The position numbers and the translations under genes were made by a program. From contig JAVYAJ010000045.1 in NCBI GenBank assembly GCA_032229885.1, forward strand, positions 1-39,151: a stretch of 39,151 bases of DNA, given 5' to 3'. Shown piece by piece: positions 8,466 through 17,456 of this stretch. This DNA comes from Anammoximicrobium sp032229885. GTDB taxonomy: Bacteria > Planctomycetota > Planctomycetia > Pirellulales > Pirellulaceae. Positions within the stretch are counted from its first letter, which is position 1. Every line of letters starts with the position of its first letter. Below the pieces are notes generated by a model, which did no database searches, was not told where the DNA came from, and worked only from the letters and a program-made list of their open reading frames with translations.

Positions 8466-11180
8466 GTGACACGGGAGGTTTCGTCACCGGGCCGCGGGTT
8501 CGAGCCCCGCCCACGGTCCACGTCGGGGACGGCACAGGTGGAGGGAGCAAGCCGCATCCTACGCGCGATCGTCGATGCGGGGTTGATGGCCATCGTTTTT
8601 CTCGCGCCCCTGTTCATGGGCGGACGCGGCGAGATCGGCCGTCTGGTCTACGTGTCGCTCGTGTGCGGAACGGCCGTGGCTTGCCTCGGGTGGCATTGTC
8701 TCTCGGTCGAAGCCCGCTGGCGTTGGTCGGGTCTGGAGTGGATTCTGTCCGCGGGGATCCTGCTGGTCATCCTGCAATTGGCTCCGCTGCCTGCCGCCCT
8801 GCTGCAGAGGCTATCGCCGCACGTTTCCGGCCTGTTGCCGTTGTGGACTGTGCACGCCAACCCAGAGACGCAGTTGGGCGTCTGGAACCAACTGTCGCTA
8901 GCGCCGCAGGCGACGCGCAGCGGACTGACGATGTTGCTGGCGCACGGGCTGCTGTTCATCGTCCTGCTGCAGCGCATCCAAAGCGTTGCTGACGTGCGTC
9001 GAACGGTGCGCTGGCTGGCGGTCGCCGCCATGGGGATGGCCGTGTTGGGACTGGCCCAACTGCTGGTGGGAAACGGCAAGTTTCTGTGGATCTACGAGCA
9101 CCCGTTTCGCGACACGTATCGAATCGTCCGAGGATCGTTCCAGAATCAGAATCATTTTGCGCACCTCCTGGCCCTGGGCATCGGCCCGCTGGTGTGGTGG
9201 TTGCATCGACTCGGAGCGAGGTCATCGTCGTCGGCCTTCGGCGGCGACCGCTCGCGCAGGCCGCATGCGCTGCTGTGGCCGACGCTGATGATCGGTCTGG
9301 GGTTGGTGGCGTTCGCCGGCTTGCTGACTTTTTCACGAGGCGGAGTGGCCGCGATGTTCGTGGCCGCTGCGCTCAGCCTCGGCATCCTCCTTCGTCAGCG
9401 CCGGCTGGGCCGCAAGTCGCTGCTCGTGCTGGGCGGTCTGACGTTGGTCACGGCGGGCGCGTTGTTGATCTATGGATACGAGCCGTTGGCCGCCCGGCTG
9501 AGCACCGTCCGGGAATCGCGTTCGCTGGACGAGCTGTCGGCGGGGCGTCGCGCGCTGTGGGCGGCGCTGCTGAAGGCCATTCCCGAGTTCGCCTGGGTCG
9601 GGTCGGGCGTGGGCAGCCATGCCTATATCTACCCGACCTATCTGGAAGAGTCGTTCGACTTCGAGTTTACGCATGGCGAGAGCGGCTATTTGCATCTGCT
9701 GATCGAGACGGGCGCGGTGGGTTTGGTTCTTGCGCTGGGCGCGGCAGGCGTCTTTTGGTTTTGGTGTCTGGGCGCAGCGCGCGGTTGGGAGGGCAGTGAA
9801 AACCAAGCGCTGACTGCGGCCTTGTGGCCCGGATTGGCGGCCAGTCTGCTGCACTCGCTCGGCGATTTCGTCTGGTTCATTCCGGCTTGCATGTCGATGA
9901 CCGTCGTCCTGGGCGCGTGCGCTTGCCGGTTGTGCCAGTTGGCGCCGGTGGACGTTCCGAGCCCCTGCGAGCATCCGTTCCGGACCTGGTGGAATCGGAT
10001 GCGCCGTTTGACGATCACCGGGGGCGAGATCGCCATTTCTCGCTGGGCGCGGCTGGCGATCACGGGCGGTTTGTTGGGACTCGGCGCGGTCTTGATCATG
10101 GGCCGCTTGCCGGCGGCCCTCGCCGCCCCGCACTGGGAGGCCTACTTTAAACTGGCTCGCGACGTCCGCGACGCCGACTCGGCCGCAGAGCTGGGGCTGA
10201 CGGACGACGGGCTGGCCGCGATGGCCGACCACCTGTCGCAGGCGCTGCGACGCGATCCCGGTCATGGTCGCGCGCATCTACGACTGGCCGCGATCTGCCT
10301 GCGGCAGTTCGATGCGCGGCAGCAGGCGAGCGAGAATCCGATGCCGCTGCCCCAGATCCGCGACGCGGCCCTGGCCTCGCACTTCCCGTCGCAGGCCGCG
10401 CAGGACCGCTGGCTGTCGCTGGTGATGGGCGACAATCGGCGGCTGCTCGACCGTGCGCTGTGGCACGCGCGCCAGGCCTTGCGGCTGTGTCCGCTGCAGG
10501 GCGAAGGCTACGTGTACCTGGCCGAGTTGGGGTTTCTGCACAGTGGGTCGCCGCGATGGAAGCACGAGTTCATCGAGCAGGCCTTGCGTGTCCGGCCCTA
10601 CAGCGGCGTGGTCTTGCTGGCGGCCGGAGGCGAAGCGGCGTTGGCCAAGGATAACGAGCGGGCTTTGACGCTGTGGAAACAAGCGTTTCACCTGGATCCG
10701 GAACACCAGGTCCGGATCATCGAGCTGTTGGCGCCGCAGATGCCGCCCGAGACGTTCGTGGATTCGTTCCATCCGGATCGTGCCGCTTTGGGCCGGCTGT
10801 TCGAGTTCTATCGCCAACTGGGCGCCGCGGACGCCGCGCAGTTCGCCGGCGGCCGATACGTCGCGGAACTCGAGCGCGAGACGGCTGAGGAAGCGTCTTC
10901 GCCCCTGCTGTGGGACCGGGCCGGCAGCGTGTACGCCTTTCTCGGCGACACGGAAAAGGCGGTTCACTGCGCACGCCAGGCGGTGCTGCTGACTCCGGAC
11001 AACTACGGTCGCCGCCGCATTCTGGCCGCGGCGTTGCAGCAAGACCACGCGTACGGCGAGGCCGTCGAGCAACTGCAGTGGTGTCTGGCGCGGCGTCCGG
11101 ATGACAGCGAGCTGCGGGCGCAATTAGAGCAGGTGAACCGAGCCCGGCTGGCTGCGCGCGACAATCTGGTCAGACAGTGA
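8466..11180 (+). CDS. O-antigen ligase/polymerase family protein with C-terminal TPR region
   Basis: First gene of the polysaccharide cluster, 904 residues. GTG 8466 is supported by GAGGAGG 6 bases upstream. About a dozen hydrophobic segments cover residues 33-560. The Wzy_C/WaaL-type signatures are GSFQNQNHFAHLLALG (223-238), LLTFSRGG (286-293), WVGSGVGSHAYIYP (about 377-390) and HGESGYLHLLIETGAVGL (403-420). A soluble C-terminal half (about 570-900) has helical repeats of TPR type, for example AGSVYAFLGDTEKAVHCARQ and AAALQQDHAYGEAVEQLQWC. The family transfers or polymerises undecaprenyl-linked glycans at the periplasmic face of the inner membrane; ligation and polymerisation cannot be separated from sequence. 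The stop lies 29 bases before the next start, so it is probably the lead gene of an operon. A second protein of the same architecture lies at 29557. Confidence 0.88.
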   Translation: MTREVSSPGRGFEPRPRSTSGTAQVEGASRILRAIVDAGLMAIVFLAPLFMGGRGEIGRLVYVSLVCGTAVACLGWHCLSVEARWRWSGLEWILSAGILLVILQLAPLPAALLQRLSPHVSGLLPLWTVHANPETQLGVWNQLSLAPQATRSGLTMLLAHGLLFIVLLQRIQSVADVRRTVRWLAVAAMGMAVLGLAQLLVGNGKFLWIYEHPFRDTYRIVRGSFQNQNHFAHLLALGIGPLVWWLHRLGARSSSSAFGGDRSRRPHALLWPTLMIGLGLVAFAGLLTFSRGGVAAMFVAAALSLGILLRQRRLGRKSLLVLGGLTLVTAGALLIYGYEPLAARLSTVRESRSLDELSAGRRALWAALLKAIPEFAWVGSGVGSHAYIYPTYLEESFDFEFTHGESGYLHLLIETGAVGLVLALGAAGVFWFWCLGAARGWEGSENQALTAALWPGLAASLLHSLGDFVWFIPACMSMTVVLGACACRLCQLAPVDVPSPCEHPFRTWWNRMRRLTITGGEIAISRWARLAITGGLLGLGAVLIMGRLPAALAAPHWEAYFKLARDVRDADSAAELGLTDDGLAAMADHLSQALRRDPGHGRAHLRLAAICLRQFDARQQASENPMPLPQIRDAALASHFPSQAAQDRWLSLVMGDNRRLLDRALWHARQALRLCPLQGEGYVYLAELGFLHSGSPRWKHEFIEQALRVRPYSGVVLLAAGGEAALAKDNERALTLWKQAFHLDPEHQVRIIELLAPQMPPETFVDSFHPDRAALGRLFEFYRQLGAADAAQFAGGRYVAELERETAEEASSPLLWDRAGSVYAFLGDTEKAVHCARQAVLLTPDNYGRRRILAAALQQDHAYGEAVEQLQWCLARRPDDSELRAQLEQVNRARLAARDNLVRQ

Positions 11181-11209
11181 GGACGGCCTGTCAGGCAGGA
11201 AGGACGAAC

Positions 11210-13204
11210 ATGGGGAACCCGTTGGCAAAAGCCCGAATGTCTTGCGCCGCGGCCTGCCGCGCCGTGGCCTCTGCCGCGCTGTTCGCGCTCGTCTATTTCG
11301 GCGCGTGCTGGTTGCGGTTCGAGGGCGATCTGGGCGCGGCTGCGCGGTACCTGTCGGTCTCGACGTTCGTCGGAGTGACGTGCCTGAAGGTCGTCGTATT
11401 CGCCTATTTCCAGATCTATCAGAGCTGGAGTCGATACGTCACGTTCTACGATCTGACGGCGTTGATCAAAGCGGCGACCGCCAGCTCGTTTGCGATCCTG
11501 TTGGCGAACTTTCTGTTGTCTCCGGGCCTGGCCACGCCGCGAAGCGTGTTTTTGTTGGACTGGGGGATGACCATCGTCGCCCTGGGCGGCGTCCGTTCGC
11601 TGGGCCGATTGGTGGGCGAGCGAGGGCTGTCGAGCTGGATCCGCTGCCAAGATGCGCCTGCCTTGATCGTCGGCGCCAACGATTCGGGCGAAGCCCTCTT
11701 GCGAGCCATTCGCCGGAATCGGCAACTGACCTATCACGTCGTCGGATTCATCAGCGACGCCGGGCAGACGTCGGTGACGCACATCGGCGGCGTCCCCGTC
11801 ATCGGCCACCTTCCCCAGACCTGCGAATTGGCGCGGAAACATGGCGTGGCGGATATTTTCATCACCGCCGGAGAGCTCGCCGGCCAGCAGGTGCGCGAGT
11901 TGGTCGATCGGACGCGTGAGGCCGGGATCAACGTTCGGGTCCTGCCCAGTTACGAGCAGTTGCTCAGCGGGCGGGTGAATCTTCGTCCGCGCGAGGTCTC
12001 GATCGAAGACCTGCTGCGGCGGCCACCGGTGCGTCTGAACTTGGCCGAGCTGCATCGGTGGATCGAGGACCGCGTGCTGCTGGTCACCGGCAGCGCGGGC
12101 AGCATCGGCTCGGAGATCTGCCGCCAACTGTTGCAGTTTTCGCCGCGCCGCCTGGTGCTGGTCGACCGCTCGGAGAACGGCCAGTTCTTCCTCGAACGCG
12201 AGTTGCGGCGTCTGGCGCCCGACTTGGACATCTGCGTCTGTATCGGAGACGTCACGGATCGGGCGCGGATCCGCAGCCTGTTCGAGACGCATCGACCCGA
12301 CGTGGTCTTTCATGCGGCGGCTTACAAGCATGTGCCGCTGATGGAGTCGCATCCGGGCGAAGCGGTCAAGAATATCGTGCTGGCCACCCAGTCGCTGGCG
12401 AACGAAGCCGAAGCGTCCGGCGCGTCGTCCTTCGTGATGATCTCCACCGACAAAGCCGTCAACCCGACCAGCGTGATGGGCGTCTGCAAACGGGTTGCCG
12501 AGCTATACATCCAGGCCAAGGCGGCCACGTCGCGGTGCCAGTTCGTCACGGTCCGCTTTGGCAACGTCCTGGACTCGGCAGGCAGCGTCGTGCCGTTGTT
12601 CCGCCAGCAGATCGCCGAGGGCGGACCGTTGACCGTGACGCATCCCGAGATGACGCGGTATTTCATGACGATTCCCGAGGCGTCGCAGTTGGTGATCCAA
12701 GCCGGCGCGATGGGCCGCGGCGGCGAGATCTTCGTGCTGGACATGGGCGAGCCGGTCAAGATCGTGGACCTGGCGCGGGACATGATCCGCCTGTCTGGCT
12801 TGGATTTAGGCAAAGACATCGACATCCGCTTCGTCGGGCAACGTCCGGGCGAAAAACTGTTCGAAGAGCTGAATTGCGACGGCGAGCGGCATCTCGCGAC
12901 GGCGCATCCCAAGATCATGGTGGCGGAATCCGCCGAGGCCAATCTGGCCGTTTTGCAGCGCGCGCTACAGCGGATCGAACGGATCGTCGATGGGGCCAGA
13001 TCGCCGATCATCGCCGCGCTGTGCGAGCTTGTGCCTCGGTATACGCCCGGCGAGCCGGTTCGGCTGACGGTGGTCGGCGGCGCTGCGCCGCCGAGCGGAT
13101 CGAAGCGGGTCCGCGCGGCGGCAGGCAGCGAGGGCCGTCGCGACATCATTCCCTTTGCTGAACTCGTGGACTCGCGAACTCAGGGCGAACGAAAAATAGC
13201 GTAA
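11210..13204 (+). CDS. Membrane-anchored nucleotide-sugar 4,6-dehydratase/epimerase (CapD/WbpM/FlaA1 family)
   Basis: Predicted 664-residue enzyme converting a UDP-HexNAc (usually UDP-GlcNAc) to a 4-keto-6-deoxy sugar for surface glycans. ATG 11210 is chosen because AGGAAGGA lies 5 bases upstream and transmembrane helices follow at once; a GTG at 11177 overlapping the previous stop is less likely. Four N-terminal helices (residues 12-125) are followed by a first Rossmann-like region (ALIVGANDSGEALLRAI) and an extended SDR domain with the NAD-binding motif GSAGSIG (294-300), YKHVPLME, and STDKAVNPTSVMGVCKR. The active-site Tyr of ordinary SDRs is replaced by Met (about residue 423) before Lys 427, as in the WbpM S-M-K type. 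It fits long WbpM-like proteins in length and layout. It likely supplies a building block to the glycosyltransferases downstream. Confidence 0.93.
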   Translation: MGNPLAKARMSCAAACRAVASAALFALVYFGACWLRFEGDLGAAARYLSVSTFVGVTCLKVVVFAYFQIYQSWSRYVTFYDLTALIKAATASSFAILLANFLLSPGLATPRSVFLLDWGMTIVALGGVRSLGRLVGERGLSSWIRCQDAPALIVGANDSGEALLRAIRRNRQLTYHVVGFISDAGQTSVTHIGGVPVIGHLPQTCELARKHGVADIFITAGELAGQQVRELVDRTREAGINVRVLPSYEQLLSGRVNLRPREVSIEDLLRRPPVRLNLAELHRWIEDRVLLVTGSAGSIGSEICRQLLQFSPRRLVLVDRSENGQFFLERELRRLAPDLDICVCIGDVTDRARIRSLFETHRPDVVFHAAAYKHVPLMESHPGEAVKNIVLATQSLANEAEASGASSFVMISTDKAVNPTSVMGVCKRVAELYIQAKAATSRCQFVTVRFGNVLDSAGSVVPLFRQQIAEGGPLTVTHPEMTRYFMTIPEASQLVIQAGAMGRGGEIFVLDMGEPVKIVDLARDMIRLSGLDLGKDIDIRFVGQRPGEKLFEELNCDGERHLATAHPKIMVAESAEANLAVLQRALQRIERIVDGARSPIIAALCELVPRYTPGEPVRLTVVGGAAPPSGSKRVRAAAGSEGRRDIIPFAELVDSRTQGERKIA

Positions 13205-13277
13205 GCCGCCTGGCTCGCGACGGCCGCCGGCGGTTGGCCGCGACCGGGCGGACTCGCGCATCTCGAAAGCACAACAC

Positions 13278-14126
13278 ATGCCTCGACCACCGATCAGTAT
13301 GGCTCGCGTCGTCAACGCCGTAAGCTGGCGGATGCGACGATTGAGGTTTCGCCTGAGACACGAATTCCTGCGAGCCGCACCCTATATCCTGCCGTACAAC
13401 GGGTTCCAAGTCGTCTATGAATCCGGCGACGTGTTGGTCCGCTCGTATTCGATTCGCGGCCACTGGGAACGTCACGTCTCGGACTATGTGGCCGCCGTCC
13501 TGCCTCGTGAGGCCGAGGTCGTCGACGTGGGCGCGAACATCGGCCTGTTCGCCTTCGGCGTCCTGAAGTCGCGACCCGAGGCGTACGTCCATCTGTTCGA
13601 GCCATCGCCGCGGCCCCAACGCTGCCTGGCCGCTTCGCTGCGCCGGAACGGACTGTCCGCGCGGGCTCGGCTCAATCCGCTGGCTCTGTACTCGGAGGTC
13701 TGTGAGCTCGACTTTCACGTTCACGAAGGCGGGCATTCGGCGTTCGACGGGATTCGCGACACGGGGTATCCGTCGGCCGGCGCCGCGCGGCCGGTTCGCG
13801 TCCGGGCCACGACGCTGGATCGGTATTGCCAAGAGGGCGAACTGACACGGCTCGACCTGCTGAAGCTCGACGCCGAGGGCGCCGAGTTGCTGATCCTCCG
13901 CGGCGCGCAGCAGACGTTGCGCGCGCTGCGCCCCCGCGTGCTGTTCGAGGTTGGTCTGCAGAACTTGGCGCCGTATGCCATCCGGCCCGCCGATCTGCAC
14001 CAGTTTTTCACGAGCTGCGGATACGTCACGCAGACCCTTCGCCGGGAATCGCTGGGATTGGAGCAATTCGAGCGGGCCATCGAGACGGAGCACGAGTTTG
14101 CGGCGGTCCCTCGCGAGGTCGCCTGA
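13278..14126 (+). CDS. FkbM family SAM-dependent methyltransferase
   Basis: 282 residues. The SAM-binding motif I is DVGANIGLF (83-91), followed by LFEPSP (acidic loop) and the family hallmark LLKLDAEGAELLILRGA (194-210). FkbM-type enzymes O-methylate sugars or other small hydroxylated groups; within this cluster the likely substrate is a glycan hydroxyl, as capping or decoration. A 73-base gap separates it from the dehydratase gene, and the ribosome-binding site before ATG 13278 is weak (GAAAG); ATG 13299 is a possible alternative. The stop is 19 bases before the flippase start. Confidence 0.88.
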   Translation: MPRPPISMARVVNAVSWRMRRLRFRLRHEFLRAAPYILPYNGFQVVYESGDVLVRSYSIRGHWERHVSDYVAAVLPREAEVVDVGANIGLFAFGVLKSRPEAYVHLFEPSPRPQRCLAASLRRNGLSARARLNPLALYSEVCELDFHVHEGGHSAFDGIRDTGYPSAGAARPVRVRATTLDRYCQEGELTRLDLLKLDAEGAELLILRGAQQTLRALRPRVLFEVGLQNLAPYAIRPADLHQFFTSCGYVTQTLRRESLGLEQFERAIETEHEFAAVPREVA

Positions 14127-14145
14127 TCCCGGATGTCTCGCGCCC

Positions 14146-15687
14146 ATGACGAATTATGCCTTGACCAATTCCGCGCTTCCCGCATCCGCCGCGGCGCTAC
14201 GGGCCAGTTGCCCCCCCGCCTCGACCGTGCGGGAATCGCTTGTGGCGGCGCCGCCGCCGACGGCGTCGACGATCGAACGCCGGGTCCGCAGCGGAGCCAA
14301 ATGGTCGATCCTGGCGCTGGGAACCCGGCAGTTGGTCGGCTTGATCACCACCGCCGTGCTGGGGCGGCTGGTCCTGCCCGAGGCGTTCGGGCTGGTGGCG
14401 ATGGCGACGATGCTGACCGCGTTCCTCTCCCTGTTCGACGTGGGGTTGGGATGGGCGACCGTGCAAGCTCGCGAGATCGATCGGCGGCAGATCAATCTGC
14501 TGTTCTGGCTCGGCGCAGGCATCGGGTTGACCATCTGGGGAGTCTGCCTGCTGGTCGGCCCTCTGCTGGCCGATTTCTATGGCCGTTCCGAGCTGTCCGG
14601 CATCTGTGCCGTGTTGGGCGCTGGTTTGATGTGCAACAGCCTGGGCGCGCAGCCGGCCGCGCTGCTCAAACGGGATCTGCGCCAGCAGGCGATCAGCGTC
14701 GTCGAGACGCTGGGGCTGCTGGTCGCCAGCGCCGTCGCTTTGAGCATGGCGGCAAGCGGTTGGGGTTACTGGGCGCTGGTCGCACAATTGGTGGCCCTGC
14801 CGGTGGTCCGGCTGGCTGGCCTGCTGGTCGCCAGCGGGTTCCGCCCCGGCCGGAGCGGTTCGCTGCGCGAGGCGGCGCCGTTGGTCCAATTCGGCGGTTA
14901 CTACGGATTGTGCGCGTGGGTGGCCTATTTTCAGTTGTACCTGGACAGCATTCTGGTCGGACACTATGGCGGCGCCGAAGCGCTGGGCTGGTACAGTCGA
15001 GCCGTCTTCTTGAAGACGTTGCCGACGATGTACGCCGTGATGACGCTGCACGATGTCATGACGCCTGCGCTGGCCGCGTTGCGGGACGCGCCGGACCGGT
15101 TTGCGGCCGTGTATCGCCGGGCGCTGCGAGCCGTGGCTTTTGTCGGCTGTCCGCTCGGCGCCTTTCTCGGCGTCGCCGCGCCTGAGGTGGTCCGGCTGCT
15201 GTATGGTTCGGCCTGGGACCCCGTCGCCCCGCTGCTCGCCTGGCTGGCGTTGACCTCGTTCTCGTTGCCGCTGTGGAACACGGTCCCCTGGCTGTTCATC
15301 GCCACCGGAAAGGGACGCGAGTTCTTTCGCCTGAACGTGATCGTGACGCCGGTTGCGGTAGCTGCGTTCTGGTTGGCAGCGGCGGGCGGGCCGCTGCAGA
15401 TGGCTCGCGTCAGCGGGTTGCTGTTCGCGCTGCCGATCCCGTTGTTCAGCTTGTGGTACGCGCACCGCACGGCGGGACTGGCGCTGGGCTCGACGTTGCG
15501 AGATGTAGCGCCGATCTGGATCGCCTGCACGGCGGCCGTGCTGGGAGGTCTGTTGTCGGGCTTATGGACCGACGGCTGGAGCTACGCCATGTCGCTGGTG
15601 GCTAAATTGTTGGTGGGTGGCGGGATCTACGGGGTCGTCTGCTGGCTGCTGTTGGATTCCTGGCCGCTGGGCAGGAGGTCGCGATGA
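14146..15687 (+). CDS. Wzx-like lipopolysaccharide/oligosaccharide flippase (MOP superfamily)
   Basis: Predicted 513-residue polytopic inner-membrane protein that moves lipid-linked oligosaccharide from the cytoplasmic to the periplasmic face. After a roughly 50-residue Ala/Ser/Pro-rich N-terminus comes the Polysacc_synt motif LGRLVLPEAFGLVAMATMLT, then FDVGLGWATVQ, typical of WzxC-like transporters, and about 12 hydrophobic segments. Start: ATG 14146 lies shortly after the methyltransferase stop; the frame is open further upstream inside that gene, but no start there has a good ribosome-binding site. Its stop overlaps the next start by four bases (ATGA), implying translational coupling. Confidence 0.87.
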   Translation: MTNYALTNSALPASAAALRASCPPASTVRESLVAAPPPTASTIERRVRSGAKWSILALGTRQLVGLITTAVLGRLVLPEAFGLVAMATMLTAFLSLFDVGLGWATVQAREIDRRQINLLFWLGAGIGLTIWGVCLLVGPLLADFYGRSELSGICAVLGAGLMCNSLGAQPAALLKRDLRQQAISVVETLGLLVASAVALSMAASGWGYWALVAQLVALPVVRLAGLLVASGFRPGRSGSLREAAPLVQFGGYYGLCAWVAYFQLYLDSILVGHYGGAEALGWYSRAVFLKTLPTMYAVMTLHDVMTPALAALRDAPDRFAAVYRRALRAVAFVGCPLGAFLGVAAPEVVRLLYGSAWDPVAPLLAWLALTSFSLPLWNTVPWLFIATGKGREFFRLNVIVTPVAVAAFWLAAAGGPLQMARVSGLLFALPIPLFSLWYAHRTAGLALGSTLRDVAPIWIACTAAVLGGLLSGLWTDGWSYAMSLVAKLLVGGGIYGVVCWLLLDSWPLGRRSR

Positions 15688-17456
15688 GGCGGGCGATGGC
15701 TGAGGATGGCGCGGCGTCCGCGCCGCGTGCGCTGCGGCAAACGTTCGAGGCTCGGGGCGGCGCGCCTCCGCCGGCGGTCGTCGCGGACCGGGTTCGCCGG
15801 ACGGCGCCGGCGGGCGAACGCGGCGATTGGCAGCGGATCCCTCTGCTGGCGTTTCTGGCGTATATCGCCGGAACGTTCAGTCTGTGTTTTATCGGCCTGT
15901 TTTCCAGCCCAGGCTTTGCGCCGTGGCGTGTGGGCGGGTTTGTCGCGCTGGCGCTGGCGCTGTTCGCGGCGGGCTACTTGTCCGTCTGCCGGGCCTCGGG
16001 CTGGGGACCGGTGGCCCTGAGCCAGCCGCCCGCGCGCCCAATCGCGAAATTGGTGCTGCTGGGCGTCGGAGTTCGGTTGACACTCGTCCTGCTCGGGCTG
16101 GTCAAAGGGCTGAGCACCGGACTGTTGAGTCTGCAAAGCGTGCTGACGAATCCGGGTGACGTCTACCGTTTCGCGCACAGCGATCTGTTCGATCCGGAAG
16201 CATTTTCCTTGCTGACCAAGCTCGAAGTCCTCAGCTCGCCGCTGTGGTATCTGACGCTGCCGTTGGCGCTGTTCTACTTCCGCTACTGGACGCCCGGCCA
16301 ACGGCTGGTCGTGACGGCGACCGTGTTGCTGAACGTGTTGAAACCGTTTCTGATGCGCGGCGTGCAGAAACCGATCGGCGATCTGGCGATTATTTTCGGG
16401 GCCATGTTGATCTTACAGGCCGCGTTGGCCGGATGGCGTCTGAGGCGGATCGCGGCGTACGGCGGTTGTCTGAGCTTGCTGTTTCTGGCCTTTATGGCTT
16501 TCAATCAAGGCTCGCGGCTGGTCGCCTACAACGCCGTGGGCTACGACGGCGGGGCGATGTTCGAAGTGAATCGGCAGCACCCGCTGTTCAAGGTCTTCGG
16601 CGACCGGATCGGCGAGTCGGTGGCGGTGACGCTGAGCTACGCCAACATCGGCTATTTTGGCTTGTCCTACTGCTTCGACCTGCCGTTCCAGTGGACCTAC
16701 GGCATCGGCAATTCGTTTGCCCTGATGAGTTACGCGGAACAGTATTTCGACCTGCCGGGCATCATCTACGATACGTATCCGTTGCGAGGCGAAGCGGCCA
16801 CCGGCTGGCCGTCGATGATGTATTGGGAGACCATCATTCCCTGGCTGGCCTCCGATTTGACATACCCCGGAGTCCTGATTTTCTGCGTCTTTCTCGGTCG
16901 TTTCTGCGCGACGGTCTGGCGGGAATGCCTGTGCTTTCGGAATCCCCTATCGATTGCCGTGCTGGGGTATCTGACGATCCTGCTGCTGTTTTTTCCGTGC
17001 AACAACCAGTTGCTGCAGACCCGCGAATCCACGATCGGCTGCCTGGGAGTCCTCGCGGTATGGCTGGTGGGGCGTCGCAGCTTCAATCGGCGCCGCACCG
17101 CGGCGACCGTGGGCTTTAGCGGCGGGCTGTCGACGCCACGGCCGGCCCTCGCGCTGCACGCATCCGGCGCGGCGGCCAACGCCGTACTCGCTGGGCCGTC
17201 TTCGTCGGTCGCATCCGGCCCAACCGCAGGTCGTGGTTCGGCCCGCATCGGCGCGGACATCGGCCGACGGGATGGCGCCGGGCGGATCGCACGCAGATCC
17301 GCCCGGGATCGACAGACCGCGGACCGACGGACGTCGGACAGGCGGAAGGCGGCCGGAACGAGGGCCGGCGGACTGGCTGTCGATGGCTCGGCGACCGGCG
17401 CACGTCTTGCCCATCCGCAGCGGTTGCGCGATCGGCAAACGGGAGACGCGACATGA
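15684..17456 (+). CDS. Polytopic membrane protein, candidate Wzy-like polysaccharide polymerase
   Basis: 590 residues. ATG 15684 overlaps the flippase stop, with GGAGG 6 bases upstream. Ten or more hydrophobic segments lie between residues 50 and 460, with a large periplasmic-type loop in the second half (QGSRLVAYNAVGYDGG, about 275-290, through MSYAEQYFDLPGIIYDTYPL). The layout matches oligosaccharide-repeat polymerases (Wzy/O-antigen polymerase-like), a family with little sequence conservation, so the call rests on topology and position. Oddity: the last 125 residues are a low-complexity Ala/Gly/Arg-rich tail without membrane segments (for example RRSARDRQTADRRTSDRRK). The tail is really coding, because the frame runs on to an ATGA overlap with the next gene. 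Confidence 0.65.
   Translation: MRRAMAEDGAASAPRALRQTFEARGGAPPPAVVADRVRRTAPAGERGDWQRIPLLAFLAYIAGTFSLCFIGLFSSPGFAPWRVGGFVALALALFAAGYLSVCRASGWGPVALSQPPARPIAKLVLLGVGVRLTLVLLGLVKGLSTGLLSLQSVLTNPGDVYRFAHSDLFDPEAFSLLTKLEVLSSPLWYLTLPLALFYFRYWTPGQRLVVTATVLLNVLKPFLMRGVQKPIGDLAIIFGAMLILQAALAGWRLRRIAAYGGCLSLLFLAFMAFNQGSRLVAYNAVGYDGGAMFEVNRQHPLFKVFGDRIGESVAVTLSYANIGYFGLSYCFDLPFQWTYGIGNSFALMSYAEQYFDLPGIIYDTYPLRGEAATGWPSMMYWETIIPWLASDLTYPGVLIFCVFLGRFCATVWRECLCFRNPLSIAVLGYLTILLLFFPCNNQLLQTRESTIGCLGVLAVWLVGRRSFNRRRTAATVGFSGGLSTPRPALALHASGAAANAVLAGPSSSVASGPTAGRGSARIGADIGRRDGAGRIARRSARDRQTADRRTSDRRKAAGTRAGGLAVDGSATGARLAHPQRLRDRQTGDAT

Noticed and set aside
8026..8469. Open frame covering the repeat cluster before the polysaccharide genes
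   Set aside because: It is made of the palindromic repeats and non-coding sequence, with no ribosome-binding site.
9333..12352. Long minus-strand open frames (314, 281 and 449 residues) opposite the ligase and dehydratase genes
   Set aside because: They are antisense to genes with clear family motifs and are Arg/Gln/His-rich shadows of codon bias.
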